Part shown: piece by piece, positions 19,881-27,136 of the stretch
Position numbering within the stretch: position 1 is the stretch's first letter
Layout of the letters: every line of letters begins with the position of its first letter
Assembly (NCBI RefSeq): GCF_000224065.1
Contig: NZ_AFWT01000008.1
Coordinates: 1-64,000 of the forward strand
Length of the DNA stretch: 64,000 nt
Source of the DNA: Thiorhodococcus drewsii AZ1
Lineage (GTDB): Bacteria > Pseudomonadota > Gammaproteobacteria > Chromatiales > Chromatiaceae
Reading direction: 5' to 3'
Notes under the pieces: model-generated
Told to the model about the DNA's origin: nothing
The model's database searches: none
The model's input: the letters and a program-made list of their open reading frames with translations, nothing else
Translations under genes and position numbers: made by a program

Positions 19881-20876
19881 TCAGCGACGATTCGCTGCGT
19901 AGGCCGCGTCGATGAGCTCGGCGCCGATGTCCTTCTCGAACTTCTTCCACACCGGCTTCATCGCCTGCACCCACTGGGCACGTTCCTCGGGGCTCAGCTC
20001 GATGACCTCGCTGCGCTTGGAGTCGATGATTGCTTGGCGGTCCTGGATGCCTTTATCGCGCGCGATCTGGTTGCCGTAGATGATGGCCTCGTCCAGTGCG
20101 CTCTTGAGTTCGCTACGCAGATCTTCGGGCAGGCCCATCCAGAACTCGGTCGAGGTCACGACCAGATAGTCGAGCAGGCCGTGATTGGTCTCGGTGATAT
20201 AGGGCTGGACCTCGAAGAACTTCTTGGAATAGATGTTGGACCAGGTGTTCTCCTGGCCGTCGATCGCCTTGGTCTGGAGCAGGGTGAAGACCTCGGAGAA
20301 AGGCTTCTTCAGCGGGGTGGCGTCGATGGCCTCGAACTGGGCCTCAAGCACAGGCGAGGACATGATGCGGAACTTGAGTCCCTTGGCATCGGCCGGAACG
20401 CGCAGCGGCTGGCTGGAGCTGAGTTGCTTCATGCCGTTGTGGAGATAGCCCAGACCGATCAACCCCTTCTTCTTCATGGAGTGCATCATGGACTGGCCCT
20501 TTTCGCTCTGCTGAAAGCGGTCGACCGCGTCCAGATCCTCGAACAGGAAGGGCAGGTCGTAGAGGGCGAGCAGATCCGTGTAGCGGCTGAACTTGGACAG
20601 TGCCGGGGCGGCGAGCTGAACGTCGCCGAGCTGCATGGCCTCAAGCACGTTGTCGTCACCGAAGAGCTGCGAGTTCGGATAGACCTCGACCATGACCCGG
20701 TCGCCCATACGTTCCGCGACCAGCTCCTTGAACTTGTTCGCCATCTTGCCCTTCGGCGTGTTCTCGGCGACGACGTGCGAGAACTTGATGACGATCGGCT
20801 CGTCGGCTGCGTTGGCCAGGCCGACCATGAGCGTAGAAGCTGCGGCGAGCGCGAATGCGGCTAGGGTACGTTTCAT
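19881..20876 (-). CDS. dctP: TRAP C4-dicarboxylate-binding protein DctP
   Basis: Periplasmic solute receptor of 331 aa with a signal peptide (MKRTLAAFALAAASTLMVGLANA). Family features are IKFSHVVAENTPKGKMA, the ligand Arg region KFRIMSSPVLEAQFEA, and the segment IDGQENTWSNIYSKKFFEV followed by ITETNHGLLDYLVV. This last pattern is the one seen in C4-dicarboxylate (malate, succinate, fumarate) receptors. It is the first gene of dctP-dctQ-dctM-uspA and has a sigma-54 promoter about 60 bases upstream. Confidence 0.95.
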   Translation of the reverse strand: MKRTLAAFALAAASTLMVGLANAADEPIVIKFSHVVAENTPKGKMANKFKELVAERMGDRVMVEVYPNSQLFGDDNVLEAMQLGDVQLAAPALSKFSRYTDLLALYDLPFLFEDLDAVDRFQQSEKGQSMMHSMKKKGLIGLGYLHNGMKQLSSSQPLRVPADAKGLKFRIMSSPVLEAQFEAIDATPLKKPFSEVFTLLQTKAIDGQENTWSNIYSKKFFEVQPYITETNHGLLDYLVVTSTEFWMGLPEDLRSELKSALDEAIIYGNQIARDKGIQDRQAIIDSKRSEVIELSPEERAQWVQAMKPVWKKFEKDIGAELIDAAYAANRR

Positions 20877-20936
20877 GCGTGTGTCCTCACGTGAGTTGTG
20901 TGGTGATTCGCCGATCCGTTTGGATCCCGCTTACGT

Positions 20937-20953
20937 AAGCAAAGGATGGGCCA
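20937..20953 (-). promoter_or_regulatory. Sigma-54 promoter of the dctPQM-uspA operon
   Basis: Read on the minus strand the site is TGGCCCATCCTTTGCTT. It has GG (-24) and GC (-12) exactly 10 bases apart and the TTGCT -12 box; the consensus is TGGCAC-N5-TTGCW. Transcription would start about 50 bases before the dctP ATG. The sigma-54 activator DctD and kinase DctB are encoded at 54.6-57.9 kb of this window. Confidence 0.75.
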
Positions 20954-21000
20954 GCAGAGTCGAGAGTGGTCAGATCCCTGAGGAGTCGGGGGTTAGCCGC

Positions 21001-21077
21001 GATGCACGACGAGGTGGCTGCATCCGTGATGGGTGAGAATCCACCCATATCTTCGGATCTGGAGGCGGGAATCCGCC
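21001..21077. promoter_or_regulatory. Cluster of three inverted repeats upstream of the dctP promoter (candidate DctD enhancer)
   Basis: Three dyads lie 50-140 bases upstream of the -24 box: GATGCA-N12-TGCATC (21001-21024), ATGGGTG-AGAATC-CACCCAT (21029-21048) and GGCGG-GAAT-CCGCC (21064-21077). Position and symmetry suit upstream activator sites of a sigma-54 enhancer-binding protein. Which dyad, if any, binds DctD is not known. Confidence 0.45.
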
Positions 21078-21153
21078 GATGTGTGCGTGTCTGGGAGTTC
21101 AGTAGCGTCGACGACTGGCGCGGTAACCCCAGGTGTCAAGTCCCCGCAGCCCG

Positions 21154-21327
21154 CGTAGGGCGCAATAGCGATAGCGTATTGCGCCGTATGGTTGGCAGGC
21201 TGCTTACCCCAAGAGACAACGAGCGCGGCATGTCCCTTGCCCGTCAAACTGCGTCTTTGTGTCACTCACCGGATGGAACTGTGCCAATGTCCTTTCGGCG
21301 CAATACGCTGCGCTATTGCGCCCTACG
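21154..21327. repeat. Pair of inverted REP-like palindromes (GTAGGGCGCAATA type)
   Basis: One copy (21154-21191) reads CGTAGGGCGCAATAGCG and continues as a palindrome through CGTATTGCGCC. The second (21296-21327) is the same element inverted. The asymmetric GTAGGG head plus GGCGCAATA/TATTGCGCC arms are typical of extragenic REP sequences arranged as a BIME. They lie between the 3' end of the pqaA-like gene and the dctP control region. Confidence 0.75.
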
Positions 21328-21395
21328 ACCCTGATGAGATGTCGGCAATAGACCGATTGAGAGCTGTGGCGACCGCTACCGAGCCGCAACAATCA

Positions 21396-23642
21396 TCAGG
21401 GCGCGGCTACCTCCGAACTCGACTCGAGCCGCCGCAATGCTGTGGTATCGGATCCGTAATCAGTGACCTGCTGGACGAAGAATCCATCGCCTAGGAGGAG
21501 GGCATCCAGGGTTTCTTGGACGTGGTCGGTTTCGGGATCCAGGGATGCTTCTTCTTCCAGTCTCACCTGCTGACCAAGCACCTGAGTCCAGCGCGTATCG
21601 GCGCTCACGGATTGGAGCGCATAGGACACCTCGTCGTCGCCGAGATCGATGAGGCCGCTGCCGGTTGGGCTGTGGATGGCGAGATAGCCGACGACCTCGC
21701 CGGTATGACCCTCGTTGAGCGCCTCTTCCTCGAACAGTGCGGCCTGGAAGCCGGTGGCCGTGACCTGGCGCGCCCGGGCCGTGACGGCCTGGATGCCGTT
21801 GGCGGTCTGGACGGTGAGGAAGAGCTTGGGTGCCGCGTCGAAGGCCGTGCCGAAGGAGATCGGTTTCCAGTCTTGCGTGCCGCCGAGGTCGAAGGTGCCG
21901 ACCTCCCAGACGGAGCCGTCGGTCATGATCCGACGGCCGGGTTCGAGCACCGCGAAAGGAACATCCTCGATCGCGTGATAGACGTCGTCGAAGAGGCGCG
22001 CTCGGTAGTCCCATTCCTGGAAGCGCAGCTCGAATCCGGCCGGGCCGACGGCGCGCAGGCGTGCGACGCCAGGATCGGGTCCGCGAAAGCTCGGCGGGCC
22101 GGCGATGACGACGGCGTCGGTGTATCCGGAGGGGGCGTCGACGAAGCGCCAGCCGTGATCGACGGCAGCATCGTTGTCGGGGAGCCAGATGGGTGATCGG
22201 GGGTAGGCGGGACAGACGGTTCCGGCATAGGGCAGGATCTCAGGGACGACGTGCACGTCCGTGGTGAGGATCTCATCGCTCTCCAAGGGGGTTGGAATCG
22301 CGGTCGCTCCGGGAAAGGTCACCTCGACGGCGAAGGCCGTCCAGCCCTCGGGTGGCGGCGCGACACGGCCCACGTAGCTTCCGTCGGTACTCGGCTGCAG
22401 TGGCGTGCTCGTCCAGGCCGCTCCGATCGTATCCAGGCGGAAGTCTCGGGCATTGGGGTTGGTGGTCTGCCAGAGCTTGACCGTCTTGGGCGTGCTGTCC
22501 GTCCAGACGCGAATCGATCCGTCGGAATCCCGCGTCCAGTCGATCCGAGGGCTCGGCGTGTCGTCCAGGACATCGCTCAGCCATGAGAGCGTGGGTAGGA
22601 TGACGCTCGGCAGGTCTTGGCTTTGGGAGTGGTCCGTGTTGAACGAGTATCGCAGCTGCTTCGGTTCGGGCAGTCCCGCCCAGTAGAACTGCGACGAGTC
22701 GGGGAGAAAGAACTGATCGCCGGAGGAGTTGACCACCAGCTTTGGCATGGTGAGACGGTCGCGGTAGGCGTATGGATCGATGATCTCCAGCATCGCCTGG
22801 CCCTCCGGGGTTGCCGTTCGGCATGGGATGTCGAAGTCGACGTAGTCCTGAATGGCGGGTGCGTAGAAGCCGTAGGCCTCCCAATGGTGATCGAACTGGG
22901 CGTCGAGATGGAGGAGGTCGATCGAGGCCGGCAGGATCGCCCGAATTCTGGACGCCTCGCCCTTGCTGGATTCCACGGCGGCGGTGAGCCAGGTCGTCCA
23001 GCCCCGCTTGGAGCCGCCCACGATGATGGCGTCATCAATGGTCGGGAGTGTCGGCCAGACGCCTGGATAGGTGGCGGCAAAGGTCTGGATGCTGTCCAGC
23101 GCCCGAACCACGGCCTTGGTCATGGGGAGCTGAGGTAGCCATTCCGGATCGCCGGTCGTCAGGTACTTGTCCATGCCGTAGGCCAGGATCGCGTCCTCCT
23201 CCCTGGGCGCGCTCTCGTCGGCGAATTGGAGCGGCTGATTGGGAACCTGGCTCAACATGGCGACGACGGACCCCGTCGTTGCAGCCATGATGCCCAGCAG
23301 TTCGTCGTTCTCCGTGCCGCCCGGTTTGATATTGCCGCCGCCGTTAACGATCAGGATGGCCGTGCCCTGGTTGCCGGAGTGGAAGATCCAGGGCACGGCG
23401 ATCAGCAGCTCGTGCCTCCACAGCGTCCGGTCGACCTCCGAAGGCGAACGCCATTGCTGGGAGGTCATGTCGACGACGTGAATGCCGTATCCCCAGCCCT
23501 GCCGCGTCTCCTCGTAGGAATAGCCGTAGCTCGGGTCCGGCTTGGCCACATAGTCGTCCAAGGCGGTCGCCTCGGTCCTCGGTGTCTGCCCGACGAGTAT
23601 CAGCGCTGTCGCCAGCATCACGGGGACCATAGAGAACCTCAT
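21396..23642 (-). CDS. Secreted PhoPQ-activated pathogenicity-related (PqaA-type) hydrolase with C-terminal lectin-like domain
   Basis: Exported 748-aa protein with a signal peptide (about 1-25). The N-terminal 440 residues match PqaA-family alpha/beta-hydrolase-like proteins: WRHELLIAVPWIFHSGNQGTA-type strands, the elbow IVGGSKRGWTTWL with a Ser nucleophile, and PKLVVNSSGDQFFLPDS carrying a likely acid residue. About 260 C-terminal residues form a separate region with EVGTFDLGGTQDWKPISFG, a PKLFLTVQT strand and ATGFQAALFEEE, resembling H-type lectin-like secreted domains. The substrate is unknown. It appears monocistronic. Confidence 0.75.
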   Translation of the reverse strand: MRFSMVPVMLATALILVGQTPRTEATALDDYVAKPDPSYGYSYEETRQGWGYGIHVVDMTSQQWRSPSEVDRTLWRHELLIAVPWIFHSGNQGTAILIVNGGGNIKPGGTENDELLGIMAATTGSVVAMLSQVPNQPLQFADESAPREEDAILAYGMDKYLTTGDPEWLPQLPMTKAVVRALDSIQTFAATYPGVWPTLPTIDDAIIVGGSKRGWTTWLTAAVESSKGEASRIRAILPASIDLLHLDAQFDHHWEAYGFYAPAIQDYVDFDIPCRTATPEGQAMLEIIDPYAYRDRLTMPKLVVNSSGDQFFLPDSSQFYWAGLPEPKQLRYSFNTDHSQSQDLPSVILPTLSWLSDVLDDTPSPRIDWTRDSDGSIRVWTDSTPKTVKLWQTTNPNARDFRLDTIGAAWTSTPLQPSTDGSYVGRVAPPPEGWTAFAVEVTFPGATAIPTPLESDEILTTDVHVVPEILPYAGTVCPAYPRSPIWLPDNDAAVDHGWRFVDAPSGYTDAVVIAGPPSFRGPDPGVARLRAVGPAGFELRFQEWDYRARLFDDVYHAIEDVPFAVLEPGRRIMTDGSVWEVGTFDLGGTQDWKPISFGTAFDAAPKLFLTVQTANGIQAVTARARQVTATGFQAALFEEEALNEGHTGEVVGYLAIHSPTGSGLIDLGDDEVSYALQSVSADTRWTQVLGQQVRLEEEASLDPETDHVQETLDALLLGDGFFVQQVTDYGSDTTALRRLESSSEVAAP

Positions 23643-23688
23643 GACCTAACCTCCCACGTTTGGCCTCGATCGCACGCGATCAGCGGTT

Positions 23689-24063
23689 TCAATTGCCCTG
23701 GATCATGGTCTTTGAGTCATCCAGGACGGCGTCGGTTGCGGCCTCCTTCGCGGCTTCTTTCGCCATATCTTTGGCCTCGATCATGTCGGCAGCCATGCTG
23801 TCGGTCACTTCGGACGTGACGTCTGCCGCTTCGGCTTCCATGGAGCTGGCGTCGCCGGCCGCCTTGGCCGCATTGACGTCGGCGGTGGTTTCATCCGTGA
23901 CATCTGCGGCCTCTTGAGTGACGTCTGCCGCAGTTTCCATCTCGCTTGCCATTTCGGCGGCGGCTTTCGCTTCGGCATCGGCGGCGGTTTCGGCCAATAC
24001 GATGGCAGGAAGACCGAGTGCGAGTGAGGTGGTTGCGGATACGAGCATCTGTCTCAGAAACAT
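23689..24063 (-). CDS. Exported acidic Ala-rich protein with ADVT repeats, unknown function
   Basis: 124-aa protein from the ATG at 24063, which has a GAGGAG ribosome site; the longer frame adds 12 unlikely residues. A signal peptide (MFLRQMLVSATTSLALGLPAIVLA) precedes a mature chain made almost only of Ala, Asp, Glu, Thr, Met and Lys. ADVT or a close variant occurs at least four times (AADVTQEAADVTDETTADVN, later AADVTSEVTD). It should be a highly helical, acidic periplasmic chain. I do not recognise a family. Confidence 0.65.
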   Translation of the reverse strand: MFLRQMLVSATTSLALGLPAIVLAETAADAEAKAAAEMASEMETAADVTQEAADVTDETTADVNAAKAAGDASSMEAEAADVTSEVTDSMAADMIEAKDMAKEAAKEAATDAVLDDSKTMIQGN

Positions 24064-24536
24064 GACGTGAGTCTCCTCAAGGTGATAGGACGCGCGCACG
24101 TCCTAATGATGGAACGAGTCATCGTTGCTGGATGGGGCGTCCGCGTGAATGAGCATGAGGTGAATTCCGGAGAACATCGCATGGGTCGCCTCATTTGCGG
24201 AAATCGCCCAACCTCCAGATCTCCAGGTGCCGGTGACTCGGTCCAAAGTCAACTGTCGCGACCGTGTGGGTGCGATCTTGTCTGACCTTGGGTTCGGCGA
24301 GGTTCATTCTTGTGCTGTCCTCAAGCTCGAATGCCTCAGGCGGGTCCACCAGCTCAACCATTTCGCGCTCCGCGCGAAGCTTTATGTCGAGGCGCTCCAG
24401 CATGCCTTCGGCTCATGTATCGCTGGTTTCGTAATTGAGAATGAATATCATAAGCGTATAATTGGCTGCTCCGTTCGAGCCTTCCGAACATCCGGTCGGA
24501 GCGTCTTCGCTTTCATTATTCGCCGTAGGTCATCTC
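24064..24536. other. 473-base intergenic region, no confident gene
   Basis: The region is less GC-rich than its surroundings. A minus-strand frame (24191-24403, 70 codons) has a plausible amino-acid mix but no recognisable family or clear ribosome site, so I do not call it. The Fur-like box before the Spy/CpxP-like gene is listed separately. Confidence 0.5.
24437..24455 (+). promoter_or_regulatory. Possible Fur box upstream of the Spy/CpxP-like gene
   Basis: GAGAATGAATATCATAAGC resembles the GATAATGATAATCATTATC consensus in its first and third hexamers. It lies 82 bases before the ATG. It does not share the AATGCG core of the three stronger sites at 29.4, 30.6 and 37.0 kb, so it is less certain. 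Confidence 0.3.
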
Positions 24537-24995
24537 ATGCGCACAGGACTGAACACAACCTTTTCACTTCTTGCCTTCGTCGTGCCGTTCGCCCTGGCGC
24601 ACGCGGACGAATCTCAGATGCGGTTCAAGGTCACCGAGCTGGTCGAGCTGCCGCATCCCATGTCGGCGATCCGTAAGGATCCCGAGCGCTTCGGTATCAC
24701 GACCGAGCAACGCGAGCGTCTGGACAAGGAGCTGTTCGCGGTCTTCCCGCCCGAGATGCATCCCCGCATGCAGCGTGCCTGGGAGCTGCAGAACCGCGTC
24801 CGTCGCGGCGTCATGAAGCAGGGCAAGGACAGCGAGGCCCTTGCGGCGGAACTCGACGAGCTGAGCCGGATCAAGCGCGAGATGGCGGATCTGCACATCG
24901 ATGCACTGCGGATCTTCCAGGATGTCCTGACCGAGGAGCAGCTCCAGCAGTTGGCCGATGCGACGGGTGCCTCGGGTCGCATGTCATCCCGATAG
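24537..24995 (+). CDS. Periplasmic Spy/CpxP-like (LTXXQ) protein
   Basis: 152-aa exported protein. A signal peptide (MRTGLNTTFSLLAFVVPFALAHA) is followed by an all-helical chain with two LTxxQ-like turns: ITTEQRERLDKEL near residue 55 and VLTEEQLQQLAD near the C-terminus. Charged helices with many Arg, Glu and Met/His residues (PPEMHPRMQRAWELQ) fit the Spy/CpxP/CnrR-like heavy-metal and chaperone family. The ATG at 24537 makes the signal peptide start naturally. It faces the TonB-receptor gene across a strong bidirectional hairpin. Confidence 0.7.
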   Translation: MRTGLNTTFSLLAFVVPFALAHADESQMRFKVTELVELPHPMSAIRKDPERFGITTEQRERLDKELFAVFPPEMHPRMQRAWELQNRVRRGVMKQGKDSEALAAELDELSRIKREMADLHIDALRIFQDVLTEEQLQQLADATGASGRMSSR

Positions 24996-25012
24996 TCTCC
25001 TTCATTTGCTTT

Positions 25013-25051
25013 GCTCCGGCCGGTCTTCGTCAGACGAAGACCGGCCGGAGC
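25013..25051. terminator. 39-base perfect palindrome, bidirectional terminator
   Basis: 19 bp on each side (arm starts GCTCCGGCCGGTCTTCGTC) around a single central A, between the convergent Spy-like gene and TonB receptor gene. It can form a very stable hairpin on both strands and ends 19 bases from the receptor's stop codon. T-rich flanks are weak. Confidence 0.8.
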
Positions 25052-25069
25052 TCGTTCCGATTCTCTCTC

Positions 25070-27136
25070 TCAGAAATACAGCTCGACAGAGGCCCCGACC
25101 AGCCTGGGCTGCTGGACGATGGGCGAGCTGGTGTCGTTGTCGACGACCATGATCCAGTCGTCTGAATCGAACAGATTCCGGGCGTAGAGACTGACCCGGC
25201 CACCGTTGAAGTTGTAGGCGAGCTGGAGATTGGCGAGCCAGTGGGAGGGTATTTCGCCGTCGAGGTTGTTGTCGTAGCCGGAGTAGTAGGTATCGGTGAA
25301 CTGGAGGTCGCCGCCGATCTCGAATCCCTGTCCGAACGCATAGGTCGCGCCCAGGTTGGCCGTGAGCGAGGGCGAACGGGGCAGCTCGTTGCCGGCGATC
25401 CCGCTCTCGGAGAAACTCTCGATGTCGGTCTTCAGCAGACCTAAGGCGCCGGTCAGTTCGAGCCCCGACAGCGGCAGCCAGCGCGCGCCCAGTTCGGCGC
25501 CATAGGTGTGGACCGCGTCGGCGTTGCGGATCACGGTCGAGTTGGTTCCCAGATAGTAGGGCAGCTGCATGTCCTGGTAGTCGTTGAAGAAGAGGTTGGA
25601 GGTCAGCTCCAGCCGGCCGTCCTGCAGGCGGTGGCGGCTGTAGAGCTCGTAGCTCCAGACGTACTCGGGGTCGAAGGTGTAGCTGACGACGGGCGAACCG
25701 AAGGTCACGCCCGCGCCGCCGGCGTTGTAGCCGCGGCCGACGGTCGCGCCGATCGTCGTTCCCGCCAGCGGTTTCCAGGCCAGGTCGAGCTTTGGCAGAA
25801 AGGCGCTGTAGGTCTCGTCGAAGTCGATCGTCGCCCGGCTGCTGCCGCCGGTGCGTTCTCTGTGCTCCTGCTCGTAGCGCCCGGCCACTGTGAGGTTGAG
25901 ATCGGGGCGGAGCGCATAGGTCAGCTCGGCGAAGGCCGAGGTGGTCTGGGTCTCGTCCTCGAAGGTGCTGCCGCCGAAGATGTTGACGAATTCGTCCTGG
26001 TGGCTGTGGAAGAACCTCAGGCCCGCGAGACCCCGGATGCGCTCGTCGTCCGAACGGAACCGCACCAGCGGCTCGGCCTGGATCTCGTCGCCCTCGATGT
26101 CGGCGTAGGGCAGGTCGAGCGCGGCCAGGCGATGGTTGGAGAATTCGGTGTAGATCAGCTGGTTCTCGAAGCTGATGGCGCTGGAGGCGTCCCAGGATAG
26201 ATCCCAGATCCCGCTGGTGGAGCGGGTCGAGAACACGGGCTTGCGCGGGTCGAAGCGGGCGCTTTCCTGACCGGCCGGCGGAATCAGCGTCTCGTTCTGC
26301 GGGGCGCGGGTTTCGAGATAGTTGAGGGTGACCATGCTGGACAGGCCCGGAAGCGCTGATGGCTCGTACAGCAGCTTGGCCCGGGCCGTGCTGGCCTCGA
26401 TCCGGCGCGGATTGTCGACCGGCTCGTAGCTGATGTAGTCGACGAAGCTGGCCCGCTTCTGGCGGTCGACGCTGACCCGGAATGCCAGCTCGTTATCCAG
26501 GATGGGGCCGGAGAGCATGGCCGCCGTCTGGGAACTGCTCTGCTCGCCGACCGCCCCCTTGGCGGCGGCCTCCCAGTGGAAGGTCGGGTCCTTGGAGTTC
26601 AGCACGATGGCGCCGCCGATGGCGTTGCGGCCCTGGATATGGCTCTGCGGACCGCGGAAGACCTCGACCTGCTCGATGTCCCACAGCGAGCGCAGGCCGA
26701 AGGCGACCTCGTTGTAGGTGAAGGATCGGCCGTCCGCCGACATGTTGAGCCGGGGGCGCGATCCGGCCAGGAAGGCGGAGGCACCGCGCGTCGGTCCCGA
26801 GCCGTCGATGCCGCGAATCGTCGGCAGGTCGTTGCCGATGCCGGTATCGACGACGTTCGGCGTCACCCTCAGCAGATCCCGGACCTCGGTCGCGTTGGGG
26901 ATCGACTCGATCCTGGCCGCGTCGAAGACCTCCACGCTCGAGCCCGTATCCTCGATCGAGCGCTTGCTCTTCTCGCCCGTGACGACGATCTCGGAGAGCA
27001 CGGCATTCGATCTGGTCTCATCGCCCTGGGCGGCGGCCTGACCCAGGGTCAGGCCGAGCGAGGCGAGCGTCAGTCCGGTCAGGAGCCGCCTGGGCTGGAG
27101 ACGGACGCGGTCTGCGGGAAGATGGCTATTGTCCAT
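25070..27136 (-). CDS. TonB-dependent outer-membrane receptor (siderophore type)
   Basis: 688-aa outer-membrane receptor. A signal peptide (about 1-37, ending GQAAAQ) is followed by the TonB box EIVVTG. The plug domain (about 55-170) has VRDLLRVTPNVV, TIRGIDGSG and VEVFRGPQSHIQGRNAIGG; the barrel ends in VELYF with the terminal Phe needed for assembly. The ligand cannot be read from sequence. The PepSY reductase and PchR-like regulator beside it point to a ferric siderophore. It is the last gene of a four-gene operon and overlaps the PepSY gene by 11 bases. Confidence 0.92.
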   Translation of the reverse strand: MDNSHLPADRVRLQPRRLLTGLTLASLGLTLGQAAAQGDETRSNAVLSEIVVTGEKSKRSIEDTGSSVEVFDAARIESIPNATEVRDLLRVTPNVVDTGIGNDLPTIRGIDGSGPTRGASAFLAGSRPRLNMSADGRSFTYNEVAFGLRSLWDIEQVEVFRGPQSHIQGRNAIGGAIVLNSKDPTFHWEAAAKGAVGEQSSSQTAAMLSGPILDNELAFRVSVDRQKRASFVDYISYEPVDNPRRIEASTARAKLLYEPSALPGLSSMVTLNYLETRAPQNETLIPPAGQESARFDPRKPVFSTRSTSGIWDLSWDASSAISFENQLIYTEFSNHRLAALDLPYADIEGDEIQAEPLVRFRSDDERIRGLAGLRFFHSHQDEFVNIFGGSTFEDETQTTSAFAELTYALRPDLNLTVAGRYEQEHRERTGGSSRATIDFDETYSAFLPKLDLAWKPLAGTTIGATVGRGYNAGGAGVTFGSPVVSYTFDPEYVWSYELYSRHRLQDGRLELTSNLFFNDYQDMQLPYYLGTNSTVIRNADAVHTYGAELGARWLPLSGLELTGALGLLKTDIESFSESGIAGNELPRSPSLTANLGATYAFGQGFEIGGDLQFTDTYYSGYDNNLDGEIPSHWLANLQLAYNFNGGRVSLYARNLFDSDDWIMVVDNDTSSPIVQQPRLVGASVELYF

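Noticed and set aside
24191-24403. Minus-strand 70-codon frame in the 24-kb gap
   Set aside because: Amino-acid mix is plausible but there is no clear ribosome site, no family likeness, and a competing plus-strand frame looks equally good.
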